Assembly: GCA_964588705.1 (NCBI GenBank)
Contig: CAZPQV010000015.1
Coordinates: 1 to 45,361, forward strand
Reading direction: 5' to 3'
From: CAZPQV01 sp964588705
Lineage (GTDB): Bacteria; Bacteroidota; Bacteroidia; Flavobacteriales; Weeksellaceae
DNA length: 45,361 nucleotides
The translations under genes and the position numbers were made by a program. Under the pieces are notes generated by a model. The model was not told the DNA's origin. It saw only the letters and a program-made list of their open reading frames with translations, and made no database searches. This document shows positions 26,105 through 32,725 of the stretch, piece by piece. Position 1 is the first letter of the stretch, and each line of letters starts with the position of its first letter.

Positions 26105-26114
26105 NNNNNNNNNN
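26105..26114. other. Scaffold gap (10 N) of unknown length
   Basis: Unlike the gap at 18932, the flanks do not overlap. A near-identical direct repeat flanks the region, so a collapsed tandem duplication is the likely cause. Confidence 0.8.
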
Positions 26115-26147
26115 TTCTCCTTTAAATGTAAGATGTTCTAAATGTTT

Positions 26148-26180
26148 AATTTTTGCTAATTATTTTTTAAACATATAAGT
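26148..26180. repeat. 33-bp direct repeat, right copy
   Basis: Near-identical to 25925-25958. In one minus-strand frame the DNA just upstream of this copy reads as a hydrophobic C-terminal stretch (SNLNILILSAIIISSTFYLYV then stop, about 26235-26165), as if a second membrane protein of the same type ended here. Confidence 0.65.
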
Positions 26181-26201
26181 AAAAGGTTGATGAAATGATA
26201 A

Positions 26202-26231
26202 TTGCTGAAAGAATTAGAATATTTAAATTTG
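26202..26231 (+). promoter_or_regulatory. tag promoter
   Basis: TTG (26202-26204), 19 nt, TAAATTTG (26224-26231), 14 nt before the ATG at 26246. A complete Bacteroidetes promoter with a very short leader. Confidence 0.75.
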
Positions 26232-26245
26232 ATAAAAATTAAATA

Positions 26246-26812
26246 ATGGAAATAATCCGCTGCGGCTGGTGCGAGAAAGACGATTTATACAGAAATTACC
26301 ACGACAACGAATGGGGAAAACCAGTTTATGACGACGAAACAATTTTTGAATTTCTGGTGTTGGAAAGTTTTCAGGCAGGATTGAGTTGGTACACCATCTT
26401 ATCGAAAAGAGAAAATTTCAGAAAAGCTTTTGATGATTTTAATTATAAAAAAATCGCAAAGTATAATGCCGAAAAAGTAGAAGAACTGATGAATGATACA
26501 GGTATCATCAGAAACCGCTTGAAAATAAATGCCACCATTAATAACGCTCAGAAATTTATGGAAGTGCAGAAGGAATTTGGCACTTTTTCGAAATACATCT
26601 GGAGTTTTGTGAATGGAACGCCAATCGTAAATTCTCCTGTTGAGTTGAAAGACGTTCCTGCAACCACAGAAATTTCAAATGCTTTGGCTAAAGATTTAAA
26701 GAAGAGAGGATTTAAATTTATGGGTTCCACCGTTGTTTATGCCCATATGCAGGCCACCGGAATGGTGAATGACCATTTGGTGGATTGTTATTGTAAAAAT
26801 GTAACAATGTAG
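26246..26812 (+). CDS. tag: DNA-3-methyladenine glycosylase I
   Basis: 188 residues. It removes 3-methyladenine from alkylated DNA in base excision repair. RCGWCEKDDLYRNYHDNEWGKPVYDD carries the N-terminal zinc ligands (Cys and His) and VNDHLVDCYC the C-terminal His and Cys, the known zinc snap of Tag. FEFLVLESFQAGLSWYTILSKRENFRKAFDDF is the family core with the 3-methyladenine pocket Trp/Tyr/Glu. The last codons and the stop (CKNVTM) overlap the start of an inverted repeat, so the C-terminus may have been rewritten by that element. Confidence 0.95.
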   Translation: MEIIRCGWCEKDDLYRNYHDNEWGKPVYDDETIFEFLVLESFQAGLSWYTILSKRENFRKAFDDFNYKKIAKYNAEKVEELMNDTGIIRNRLKINATINNAQKFMEVQKEFGTFSKYIWSFVNGTPIVNSPVELKDVPATTEISNALAKDLKKRGFKFMGSTVVYAHMQATGMVNDHLVDCYCKNVTM

Positions 26813-26873
26813 CAGTGTACCAATGTACCAATGTAACAACGAATTTTGAAGATTGGTACATTGGTAAACTGCT
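26811..26873. repeat. 22-bp inverted repeat between tag and the nucleoside phosphorylase gene
   Basis: The left arm 26811-26832 (AGCAGTGTACC, AATGTACCAAT) pairs with the right arm 26852-26873 with one mismatch over a 19-nt loop. Each arm contains tandem CCAATGTA units. It may end both convergent genes, but no T run follows, and the tandem units are more like a mobile palindromic repeat. Confidence 0.75.
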
Positions 26874-26894
26874 ATTCTGGTAAATTGAAAATTT

Positions 26895-27749
26895 TTAAGG
26901 AATAATTCTCTCCAAAACCCATTCAATCATTTTCTTTTCGGAAGCGTGATGGTCGGCTGCAAACTCGCCACGTCTTCGGTTGGCAATCACATTATTTACA
27001 GTCAACGCTTTGTGTCCAAGAAGTTTAGATAATCCATAAATGGCAGAAGTTTCCATTTCGAAATTCGTCACACCTAAATCATTCAATGTTTCCAGGAACT
27101 GTTCATCTAAAGCTTTTAAGCGAAGCTGTCTTCCCTGTGGCGCATAGAATCCGGGGAAAGTAGCCGTGTTACCATGGTATTTGGCATCTTTATAGTAATC
27201 TGAAATTTCTTCTGACCATTCAGAGAAATACAGCATTCCTTTAATTCTCTCGTACGGAAATTTCGCCATAAAATTTCTCGAAAAATCATTTTCAAATTCA
27301 TAATCGGAATAAAAGTGGAGTAGTCCGTCCAAACCAACCACATTCTGTGTTACGAGCATATTATCGACTTCCACATCAGGATTTACCGATCCACAGGTTC
27401 CTAATCTGAAAAGTTCCAAAGCGGTATGCTCGGTTTTGAATTCTTTATGCTTCAGATCAATATTCACCAAAGCATCCAGTTCATTCATCACGATATCAAT
27501 ATTCTCGGTTCCGATTCCGGATGACATTACAGTGATTCTTTCTCCGCGCAAAATTCCGGTGTGCGTGTAGAATTCTCTTTTATTTTTCTTTACCTCGATT
27601 TTATCAAAATACTGAGACACTTTCGGAACACGGTCGGGATCACCAACCAGTATGATCTTTCCGGCAATATCTTCAGGTAAAAGGTTCAGGTGGTAAACGC
27701 TTCCGTCTTCATTAAGCACCAGTTCGGAAGCAGCAAGTTTGTTGAGCAT
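26895..27749 (-). CDS. Nucleoside phosphorylase (uridine phosphorylase-like)
   Basis: 284 residues, PNP/UDP phosphorylase family 1. Marks are HLNLLPEDIAGKIILVGDPDRVPKVSQYF (phosphate site), VMSSGIGTENIDIVMNEL, RLGTCGSVNPDVEV and the ribose-contact NFEMETSAIYGLSKLLGH. It splits a nucleoside with phosphate to base and ribose-1-phosphate. The sequence is closer to uridine phosphorylase-type enzymes than to PNP, but the base cannot be settled by eye. Single gene, convergent with tag. Confidence 0.88.
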   Translation of the reverse strand: MLNKLAASELVLNEDGSVYHLNLLPEDIAGKIILVGDPDRVPKVSQYFDKIEVKKNKREFYTHTGILRGERITVMSSGIGTENIDIVMNELDALVNIDLKHKEFKTEHTALELFRLGTCGSVNPDVEVDNMLVTQNVVGLDGLLHFYSDYEFENDFSRNFMAKFPYERIKGMLYFSEWSEEISDYYKDAKYHGNTATFPGFYAPQGRQLRLKALDEQFLETLNDLGVTNFEMETSAIYGLSKLLGHKALTVNNVIANRRRGEFAADHHASEKKMIEWVLERIIP

Positions 27750-27871
27750 AATTATTGTATATCAATTCTTTTTACTGTCAATTTTTTTTCAAAAAGTCAA
27801 TTTACTTCGTTGTCAATTTTAAAAATTAACTCTTTAGAAATTCACTGCGAAGCAATTCACTGTTCACATTT

Positions 27872-28195
27872 TTATCCTCCAACTCTCTTCGTTTTGTATC
27901 CCATTACTTTTAGAATTTGCATAATCTTATCACGGTTATCTCCCTGTATTATGATGATGCCATCTTTTTCAGAACCGCCAATTCCAAGTTGGGTCTTTAT
28001 TTTTTTTGAGATTTTTTTAAGTTCTTCGTCGCTGCCTTCAAAACCTTCAATTAAGGTCACCGGTTTTCCGTTTCTGCCTTTCTTTTCATATTTGCAGATT
28101 AAAGGTTCTTTCTGCTCAAATTTCTCTTCAGGCATTTCAAAATCCTGCTCTTCATGATCAGGAAAGAGGTTCTTCAGTTGGTCTCTTAAATCCAT
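27872..28195 (-). CDS. SUI1/eIF1-family translation factor (YciH type)
   Basis: 107 residues from ATG 28195 (a TTG two codons upstream is less likely). The C-terminal half is a SUI1 domain: GRNGKPVTLIEGFEGSDEELKKISKKIKTQLGIGGS then KDGIIIIQGDNRDKIMQILKVMGY. The N-terminal 35 residues are acidic and probably flexible. Bacterial YciH resembles eukaryotic eIF1, which guards start-codon choice. The gene is divergent from the TPP-riboswitch operon; the two share a gap of 200 bp. Confidence 0.88.
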   Translation of the reverse strand: MDLRDQLKNLFPDHEEQDFEMPEEKFEQKEPLICKYEKKGRNGKPVTLIEGFEGSDEELKKISKKIKTQLGIGGSEKDGIIIIQGDNRDKIMQILKVMGYKTKRVGG

Positions 28196-28244
28196 ATTCA
28201 AAAATACTAATTTATTATCAGAATTCCATTCAGAAAAGTTTTAC

Positions 28245-28252
28245 TACTTTTG
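28245..28252 (+). promoter_or_regulatory. -7 box of the TPP-riboswitch operon
   Basis: TACTTTTG followed by CGTTTC. Transcription would begin at about 28258, right at the start of the riboswitch P1 stem, so box and aptamer fit together well. Confidence 0.7.
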
Positions 28253-28257
28253 CGTTT

Positions 28258-28336
28258 CAAGCACGGGGTGCTGTAAAAAGCTGAGATAATACCCGTACAA
28301 CCTGATTAGGATAATACCTGCGAAGGGATGCTGTGA
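28258..28336 (+). ncRNA. TPP riboswitch (THI element)
   Basis: The conserved aptamer is nearly complete: CGGGGTGC at 28264-28271, the pyrimidine-pocket CTGAGA (28281-28286), ATACCCGT (28289-28296), ACCTGAT (28300-28306), GGATAAT (28309-28315) and GCGAAGGGA (28320-28328). P1 closes through AGCA (28260-28263) and TGCT (28329-28332). TPP binding normally lowers expression of the downstream genes. After the aptamer a short ATTTC-TTGG-GAAAT hairpin with TTCTTTTT follows (28336-28356), a weak terminator candidate. The first start codon is at 28396, so transcriptional or translational control cannot be decided from sequence. Confidence 0.95.
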
Positions 28337-28395
28337 TTTCTTGGGAAATTTCTTTTTCCTTACAACTATAATCCTGCATTTTCCTTTCGGTTTTA

Positions 28396-29148
28396 ATGTT
28401 TAATAATTTAAAACTTGATTCATTGGAAATTCAAAAAAAGAATGAAAACGCTCTGATTCCGGAGCAGTTTAAGAACTGGCAAAACCGCCCTGAATGGTTC
28501 TTCAACCGCGAACACACCGACACTTACGAACTTTGGTATGAAGGACGGTACAAGCGTGCTGAAGTTTGGCAGAAAAAAGTGATGAGCCAATTGATTGCAA
28601 ACGATGGCAGAATAAAGAAACTGCTGGAATTCGGTTGTGGCACAGGGAGATTTACGAGGTGGTGGAAAAACATTGGTATTGAAGCGTATGGCGGCGATAT
28701 TTCACCTTTGATGCTTTCGCAGGCGATGCATCTTTTTCCGGGAGATTTAGTGATGGCAGATTCGCATCATATGCCTTTTAAAAATCATACTTTTGATGCG
28801 GTGGCTTTTATCACGACATTCGAATATTACAAAGATCCGGTGAAGGTGATTCGCGAAGCTGCACGCGTTGGAAAATACGGCATCGCAATGGGAATGATGA
28901 ACAGAAATTCGCCTAAAGTTGTTCGTAGAAGAGTGCAGCAAGCATTCGGGAAAAACCCGTTTTATGTAACAGCTACTTTCTATACGCCATCTACTTTACA
29001 AAAGATTATTCACGAGGCGTTGCAAGGTCGCAAATACACCATTCAATGGTCTTGTACGGGACTACCAAAATGGTTTCCGGTACAGCAATGGAATGTGCCG
29101 TACGGTGATTTTTTCGGACTTTATATTCAGTTTTTAGATGTTGAATAA
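28396..29148 (+). CDS. Class I SAM-dependent methyltransferase in the TPP-riboswitch operon
   Basis: 250 residues. SAM motif I is LLEFGCGTGRFTRWW and the acidic loop is YGGDISPLMLSQA. Motif post-II reads ADSHHMPFKNHTFDAVAFITTFEYYKDP, as in Methyltransf_11/UbiE-type enzymes. The N-terminal 60 residues (WQNRPEWFFNREHTDTYELWYEGRYKRAE) and the Trp/Phe-rich C-terminus (GLPKWFPVQQWNVPYGDFFG) may form the substrate cap. It is first after a TPP riboswitch and overlaps the next gene by 1 nt (TAATG). The substrate is unknown; a small-molecule substrate linked to thiamine is suggested only by context. The Trm112-like protein at the operon end could be its activator. Confidence 0.85.
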   Translation: MFNNLKLDSLEIQKKNENALIPEQFKNWQNRPEWFFNREHTDTYELWYEGRYKRAEVWQKKVMSQLIANDGRIKKLLEFGCGTGRFTRWWKNIGIEAYGGDISPLMLSQAMHLFPGDLVMADSHHMPFKNHTFDAVAFITTFEYYKDPVKVIREAARVGKYGIAMGMMNRNSPKVVRRRVQQAFGKNPFYVTATFYTPSTLQKIIHEALQGRKYTIQWSCTGLPKWFPVQQWNVPYGDFFGLYIQFLDVE

Positions 29149-30188
29149 TGAGCAAAGCAGGAAAAATAAATCCGGATTTCTTTAAGCAAAATATTCAGCA
29201 GCAGTGCGGTTTTCAAAACAAGAGAATACTTACAAAACCTGCTTATGGAGTGGATGTTTCGGTAGTTGAAGTTGATGAAGAAAAAATATTGATTTCCGCA
29301 AGCGATCCGATGTCTTACATCCCTTCGCTCGGTTCAGAAGATTCTGCGTGGCTATCGATAGTGCTTACCTCTAATGATATTGCAACCTCCGGTTATGCTC
29401 CGCAGTTTGCACAGGTGGTTCTTAATCTTTCTGACACGATGGAAACGCATGATTTTCAAACATATTGGAATCATATTCATCAGATTTGTGAAAACCAGAA
29501 AATAAGTATTACCGGAGGACATACAGGATTTGTTCCTGGACAGAATTCCACATTTGCCGGAGGAATTACCATGTTTGCGATCGGAAAAAGAAATCATTTT
29601 TTCACCTCGGCAATGGCTAAGGAAAACGATGTAATTCTGATGACGAAAGAAGCGGCATTAATCTCAACCTCAATTCTCGCAAAATCTTTTCCTGAAACAG
29701 TAAAACAGAATCTCGGAGAAGAAATCTTTGAGCAATGCCGAAACAAATTCAAGCAAACTTCGGTGCTTCAGGAGGCGTTAATTGCAGCAAAAAGTAATGG
29801 AGTCTCAGCTATGCACGATATAACCGAAGGCGGAATTCTGGGTGCGGTTTACGAAATGATGGTGGCTTCCGAAAAGGGATTTAGCATTGATGAGTCTCAA
29901 ATTCCGGTCAGTAAAGAAACGGCTAAAATGTCTGAATTGTTTGGCTATAAACCAACGGAAAGTGTAGGGGCGGGCTCGCTACTTATTACGGTTCATCCTG
30001 ACGACGCAAATCAACTCATCCAAAATTTAAAAGAAGAAAATATAGAAAGTTCAGTTTTAGGAACGGTGAAATCTGCAGATTTCGGCTATAAAGTTTTCAG
30101 AAACGTAACTGAAACAGAATATGAAAAACCTGAAACAGATTCTTACTGGAGTGCATTTTATAACGCAATGGAAAAAGGATGGAAATGA
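29148..30188 (+). CDS. AIR synthase-related (PurM/HypE/ThiL-fold) ATP-binding protein
   Basis: 346 residues. The PurM-type N-terminal domain has ILISASDPMSYIPSLGSEDSAW, then VLTSNDIATSGYAPQFAQVVLN and ITGGHTGFVPG. The C-terminal domain has HDITEGGILGAVYEM, a form close to HypE (which has DPTRGG or DPTEGG), and ends with SVGAGSLLITVHPDDANQL. The superfamily includes PurM, SelD, HypE and ThiL. No hydrogenase genes are nearby, so HypE is unlikely. Its place between a riboswitch and a ThiE-like gene makes a ThiL-like kinase or another ATP-dependent step in thiamine metabolism plausible. The neighbours overlap it on both sides. Confidence 0.85.
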   Translation: MSKAGKINPDFFKQNIQQQCGFQNKRILTKPAYGVDVSVVEVDEEKILISASDPMSYIPSLGSEDSAWLSIVLTSNDIATSGYAPQFAQVVLNLSDTMETHDFQTYWNHIHQICENQKISITGGHTGFVPGQNSTFAGGITMFAIGKRNHFFTSAMAKENDVILMTKEAALISTSILAKSFPETVKQNLGEEIFEQCRNKFKQTSVLQEALIAAKSNGVSAMHDITEGGILGAVYEMMVASEKGFSIDESQIPVSKETAKMSELFGYKPTESVGAGSLLITVHPDDANQLIQNLKEENIESSVLGTVKSADFGYKVFRNVTETEYEKPETDSYWSAFYNAMEKGWK

Positions 30189-30793
30189 AAAGTATTTATC
30201 TGATTACCCGTTTAAATTCTGACGATGCAAAACTAATTGACAACCTTGAAAGATTGCTGAAGTATGATGAAATCTATGCTTTGCAATTGTATGATTTCAA
30301 CGGAGAACCGTCGGAACATATATCAAAAGTAAAAGAGATTTGTGCAAAAAACAATGTTCCTCTGTTCATCGATTACGATTGGAAAACGGCTTTAGATTTG
30401 GAATTTGATGGTGTTCATTTCGAGGAAATTCCTGAAAATATTCTTGAAATAAAACAAAAAAACAAAAACCTGAGAATCGGTATTACGACCGGAAATAATA
30501 TGGAAAAGATAAAAGCCGCAGAAAAAATTGGTGCGGATTATATTTCATTCTGTTCTATTTTTCCGTCGAAAACTGCAAACAGTTGCGAGTTTGTCAATTT
30601 AGATTCTGTACAGAAAAGCAAGAACCATTTTTCAGGAAAAATCTTTCTCGCAGGAGGAATTACACCCGAAAACATCCATCAGCTTTCGGGTCTTCCATAT
30701 GATGGAATCGCTGTAGTTTCAGGGATTTTCAGTGCTGATGATCCTGAAAAATCATTAATTCAATATTTAGAAAAAATCAAAATTTTATCATGA
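30185..30793 (+). CDS. ThiE/TenI-family thiamine phosphate synthase-like protein
   Basis: 202 residues from ATG 30185, which overlaps the preceding stop as ATGA (an in-frame ATG at 30179 is also possible). TIM-barrel of the ThiE family: LFIDYDWKTALDLEFDGVHFEE, RIGITTGNNMEKIKAAEKIGADYISFCSIFPSKTANSC, FLAGGITPENI and DGIAVVSGIF. ThiE joins HMP-PP to thiazole phosphate. The usual INDR and GVHLGQ segments are changed here (IDYD, GVHFEE), so activity may differ. Riboswitch control supports a thiamine role. A TenI-type aminotransferase-like isomerase is the alternative. Confidence 0.82.
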   Translation: MKSIYLITRLNSDDAKLIDNLERLLKYDEIYALQLYDFNGEPSEHISKVKEICAKNNVPLFIDYDWKTALDLEFDGVHFEEIPENILEIKQKNKNLRIGITTGNNMEKIKAAEKIGADYISFCSIFPSKTANSCEFVNLDSVQKSKNHFSGKIFLAGGITPENIHQLSGLPYDGIAVVSGIFSADDPEKSLIQYLEKIKILS

Positions 30794-31083
30794 AACTAAA
30801 AACAATAGAAATGTTGTGTTGTCCTTTCGACAAAAAGGATTTAGAACTCAACATCATCACACAGGTAGAAGAGGATATTATTGAAGGTTACTTCGTTTGC
30901 TCCGATTGCAAACGGATTTATCCCATTGTAAAAGGGGTTCCGATTATGAATCCGGACGAATACCGCGAGTTCTCACTTGAGAAGCCACTACTTGAGAAAT
31001 GGGGCGTAAAAGCACAACAAAATTTCACTATCGAAACTGACTTAAAACAGACGCCGGAACAACTGAATTTCGATTCTAATTGA
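30790..31083 (+). CDS. Trm112-like small zinc-ribbon protein
   Basis: 97 residues, ATG overlapping the previous stop (ATGA), so coupled. The sequence begins MKLKTIEMLCCPFDKKDLEL, then YFVCSDCKRIYPIVKGVPIMNPDEY, the Trm112/YcaR pattern. The knuckle is CC-x-n-CSDC; the usual second Cys of the first CPxC pair is Asp (CPFD), so the metal site is altered or uses the doubled Cys. Trm112 proteins bind and activate SAM methyltransferases. A methyltransferase is the first gene of this operon, so a heterodimer is possible. The C-terminal 30 residues are an unrelated acidic tail. Confidence 0.8.
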   Translation: MKLKTIEMLCCPFDKKDLELNIITQVEEDIIEGYFVCSDCKRIYPIVKGVPIMNPDEYREFSLEKPLLEKWGVKAQQNFTIETDLKQTPEQLNFDSN

Positions 31084-31084
31084 T

Positions 31085-31092
31085 TAATTTTG
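31085..31092 (+). promoter_or_regulatory. -7 box of gpmI
   Basis: TAATTTTG begins 1 nt after the Trm112-like stop and lies 21 nt before the gpmI ATG. It suggests that gpmI is transcribed separately from the thiamine-linked operon. Confidence 0.55.
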
Positions 31093-31113
31093 TAGAATAA
31101 ATCTTAGAATAAA

Positions 31114-32643
31114 ATGGCTAAAAAAGCATTATTGGCAATCCTCGATGGTTGGGGATTGGGAACCGATCCGAAAGTTTCTGCAATCGATCAGGCAAACACT
31201 CCGTTTATGGACAGTTGCTACGAAAAATTTCCTCATACAACATTAGAAGCAAGCGGACTAGCCGTGGGTTTACCATTTGGACAAATGGGAAATTCTGAAG
31301 TTGGACATATGAATCTGGGTGCGGGAAGAGTGGTTTACCAAAATCTTGTAAAACTGAATATGGCGGTTGAAAATGCAACTTTGGGAAAAGAAAACAAGAT
31401 TACCGATGCTTTTGAATATGCTAAAATCAATCATAAAAAAATACATTTCATCGGTTTAGCATCTGATGGTGGTGTTCATTCTCACATCAATCATTTGAAA
31501 GGTTTGCTGACTGCAGCGCACGAAAACGGTGTTTCAGAGCGAACTTATGTCCACGCTTTTACGGATGGCCGCGACTGTGATCCGCATTCCGGAAAAGGTT
31601 TTGTGGAAGATTTATTAAATCATATGCAAATCGCGGGCGGAAAACTCGCGACTGTGGTTGGAAGATATTATGCGATGGACCGCGACAAACGTTGGGAACG
31701 TGTAAAATTGGCTTACGACGCAATGGTGCATGGAATCGGAGAGGAGAGTAATGATGTGTTACAGTCCATTCAGAATTCTTATCTGGCCGGTGTTTCGGAT
31801 GAGTTTTTGAAACCGATTATTGCACTAAAAGAAAATCACCTTCCGGTCGCAAAAATCGAAAATGGAGATGTGGTATTCTGTTTTAATTTCAGAACAGACC
31901 GCGGTCGAGAAATTACGGAAGCGCTGTCACAAAAAGACTTTCCGGAATATGGCATGCAGAAATTGGATCTGTATTACATTACAATGACCAATTACGATAA
32001 AGAGTTCAATAATGTGAAAGTGGTTTTTGATGAAGAGGTGCTTATCGGAACTTTAGGAGAAATTCTTGAACGCAACGGAAAAACTCAAATCAGAGTAGCG
32101 GAAACTGAAAAATATCCTCACGTTACATTCTTCTTTTCTGGAGGTAGAGAAGATGTTTTCTTGGGTGAAAAAAGAATTCTTTGCCCGAGCCCGAAAGATG
32201 TTCCGACTTATGATTTCAAACCGGAAATGTCAGCGTTTGACATCACCGAAAAAATACTTCCTGAAATCGAAAATGAAACCGCAGATTTCATCTGTCTGAA
32301 TTTCGCCAACACTGATATGGTTGGACACACAGGTGTTTTCGCCGCAGCTGTGAAAGCTGCAGAAACGGTAGATCAATGCATCGAAAAAGTAGCAACCGCC
32401 GCTTACGAACATGGTTATACGGTTTTCATTCTTGCAGACCATGGAAATAGCGATGTGATGATGAATCCTGATGGTTCGCCAAATACGCAGCACTCCACAA
32501 ACCTAGTTCCGCTGATTGTGATGGATAAAGAAAAAACCTGGAATCTAAAGCCCGGAAAATTAGGAGATGTGGCACCATCCATCCTTACAGTGATGGATAT
32601 TCACATTCCGGAAATTATGACAGGAGATATTCTTGTAAACTAA
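31114..32643 (+). CDS. gpmI: 2,3-bisphosphoglycerate-independent phosphoglycerate mutase
   Basis: 509 residues, normal for iPGM. It interconverts 3- and 2-phosphoglycerate in glycolysis. LAILDGWGLG supplies the metal Asp (D11), and the nucleophile is S61 in GQMGNSEVGHMNLGAGR. Further metal and substrate motifs are HAFTDGRDCDP, FNFRTDRGREI, NFANTDMVGHTG and LADHGNSD. A perfect 15-bp inverted repeat follows the stop by 26 nt and probably ends the transcript. Confidence 0.96.
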   Translation: MAKKALLAILDGWGLGTDPKVSAIDQANTPFMDSCYEKFPHTTLEASGLAVGLPFGQMGNSEVGHMNLGAGRVVYQNLVKLNMAVENATLGKENKITDAFEYAKINHKKIHFIGLASDGGVHSHINHLKGLLTAAHENGVSERTYVHAFTDGRDCDPHSGKGFVEDLLNHMQIAGGKLATVVGRYYAMDRDKRWERVKLAYDAMVHGIGEESNDVLQSIQNSYLAGVSDEFLKPIIALKENHLPVAKIENGDVVFCFNFRTDRGREITEALSQKDFPEYGMQKLDLYYITMTNYDKEFNNVKVVFDEEVLIGTLGEILERNGKTQIRVAETEKYPHVTFFFSGGREDVFLGEKRILCPSPKDVPTYDFKPEMSAFDITEKILPEIENETADFICLNFANTDMVGHTGVFAAAVKAAETVDQCIEKVATAAYEHGYTVFILADHGNSDVMMNPDGSPNTQHSTNLVPLIVMDKEKTWNLKPGKLGDVAPSILTVMDIHIPEIMTGDILVN

Positions 32644-32669
32644 AAGTTAATTCTTGAGATAATTTTATT

Positions 32670-32707
32670 AAATTTAGCCAATATTACTTACGATATTGGC
32701 TAAATTT
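32670..32707. terminator. 15-bp perfect inverted repeat after gpmI, overlapping the kinase gene's start region
   Basis: AAATTTAGCCAATAT (32670-32684) and its full complement (32693-32707) form a long AU-rich stem over an 8-nt loop, followed by ATTTCTT. It is terminator-like for gpmI, but the T run is poor. A TTG start candidate for the next gene (32696) is inside its right arm. Confidence 0.55.
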
Positions 32708-32725
32708 ATTTCTTCCAAACTTCTG

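Noticed and set aside
26800..26873. CRISPR-like array from the CCAATGTA units
   Set aside because: Units are 8 bp, without spacers, and arranged as an inverted repeat. No cas genes in the window.
29148..30188. Hydrogenase maturation protein HypE
   Set aside because: No hydrogenase or hyp genes nearby, and the gene is coupled to ThiE under a TPP riboswitch.
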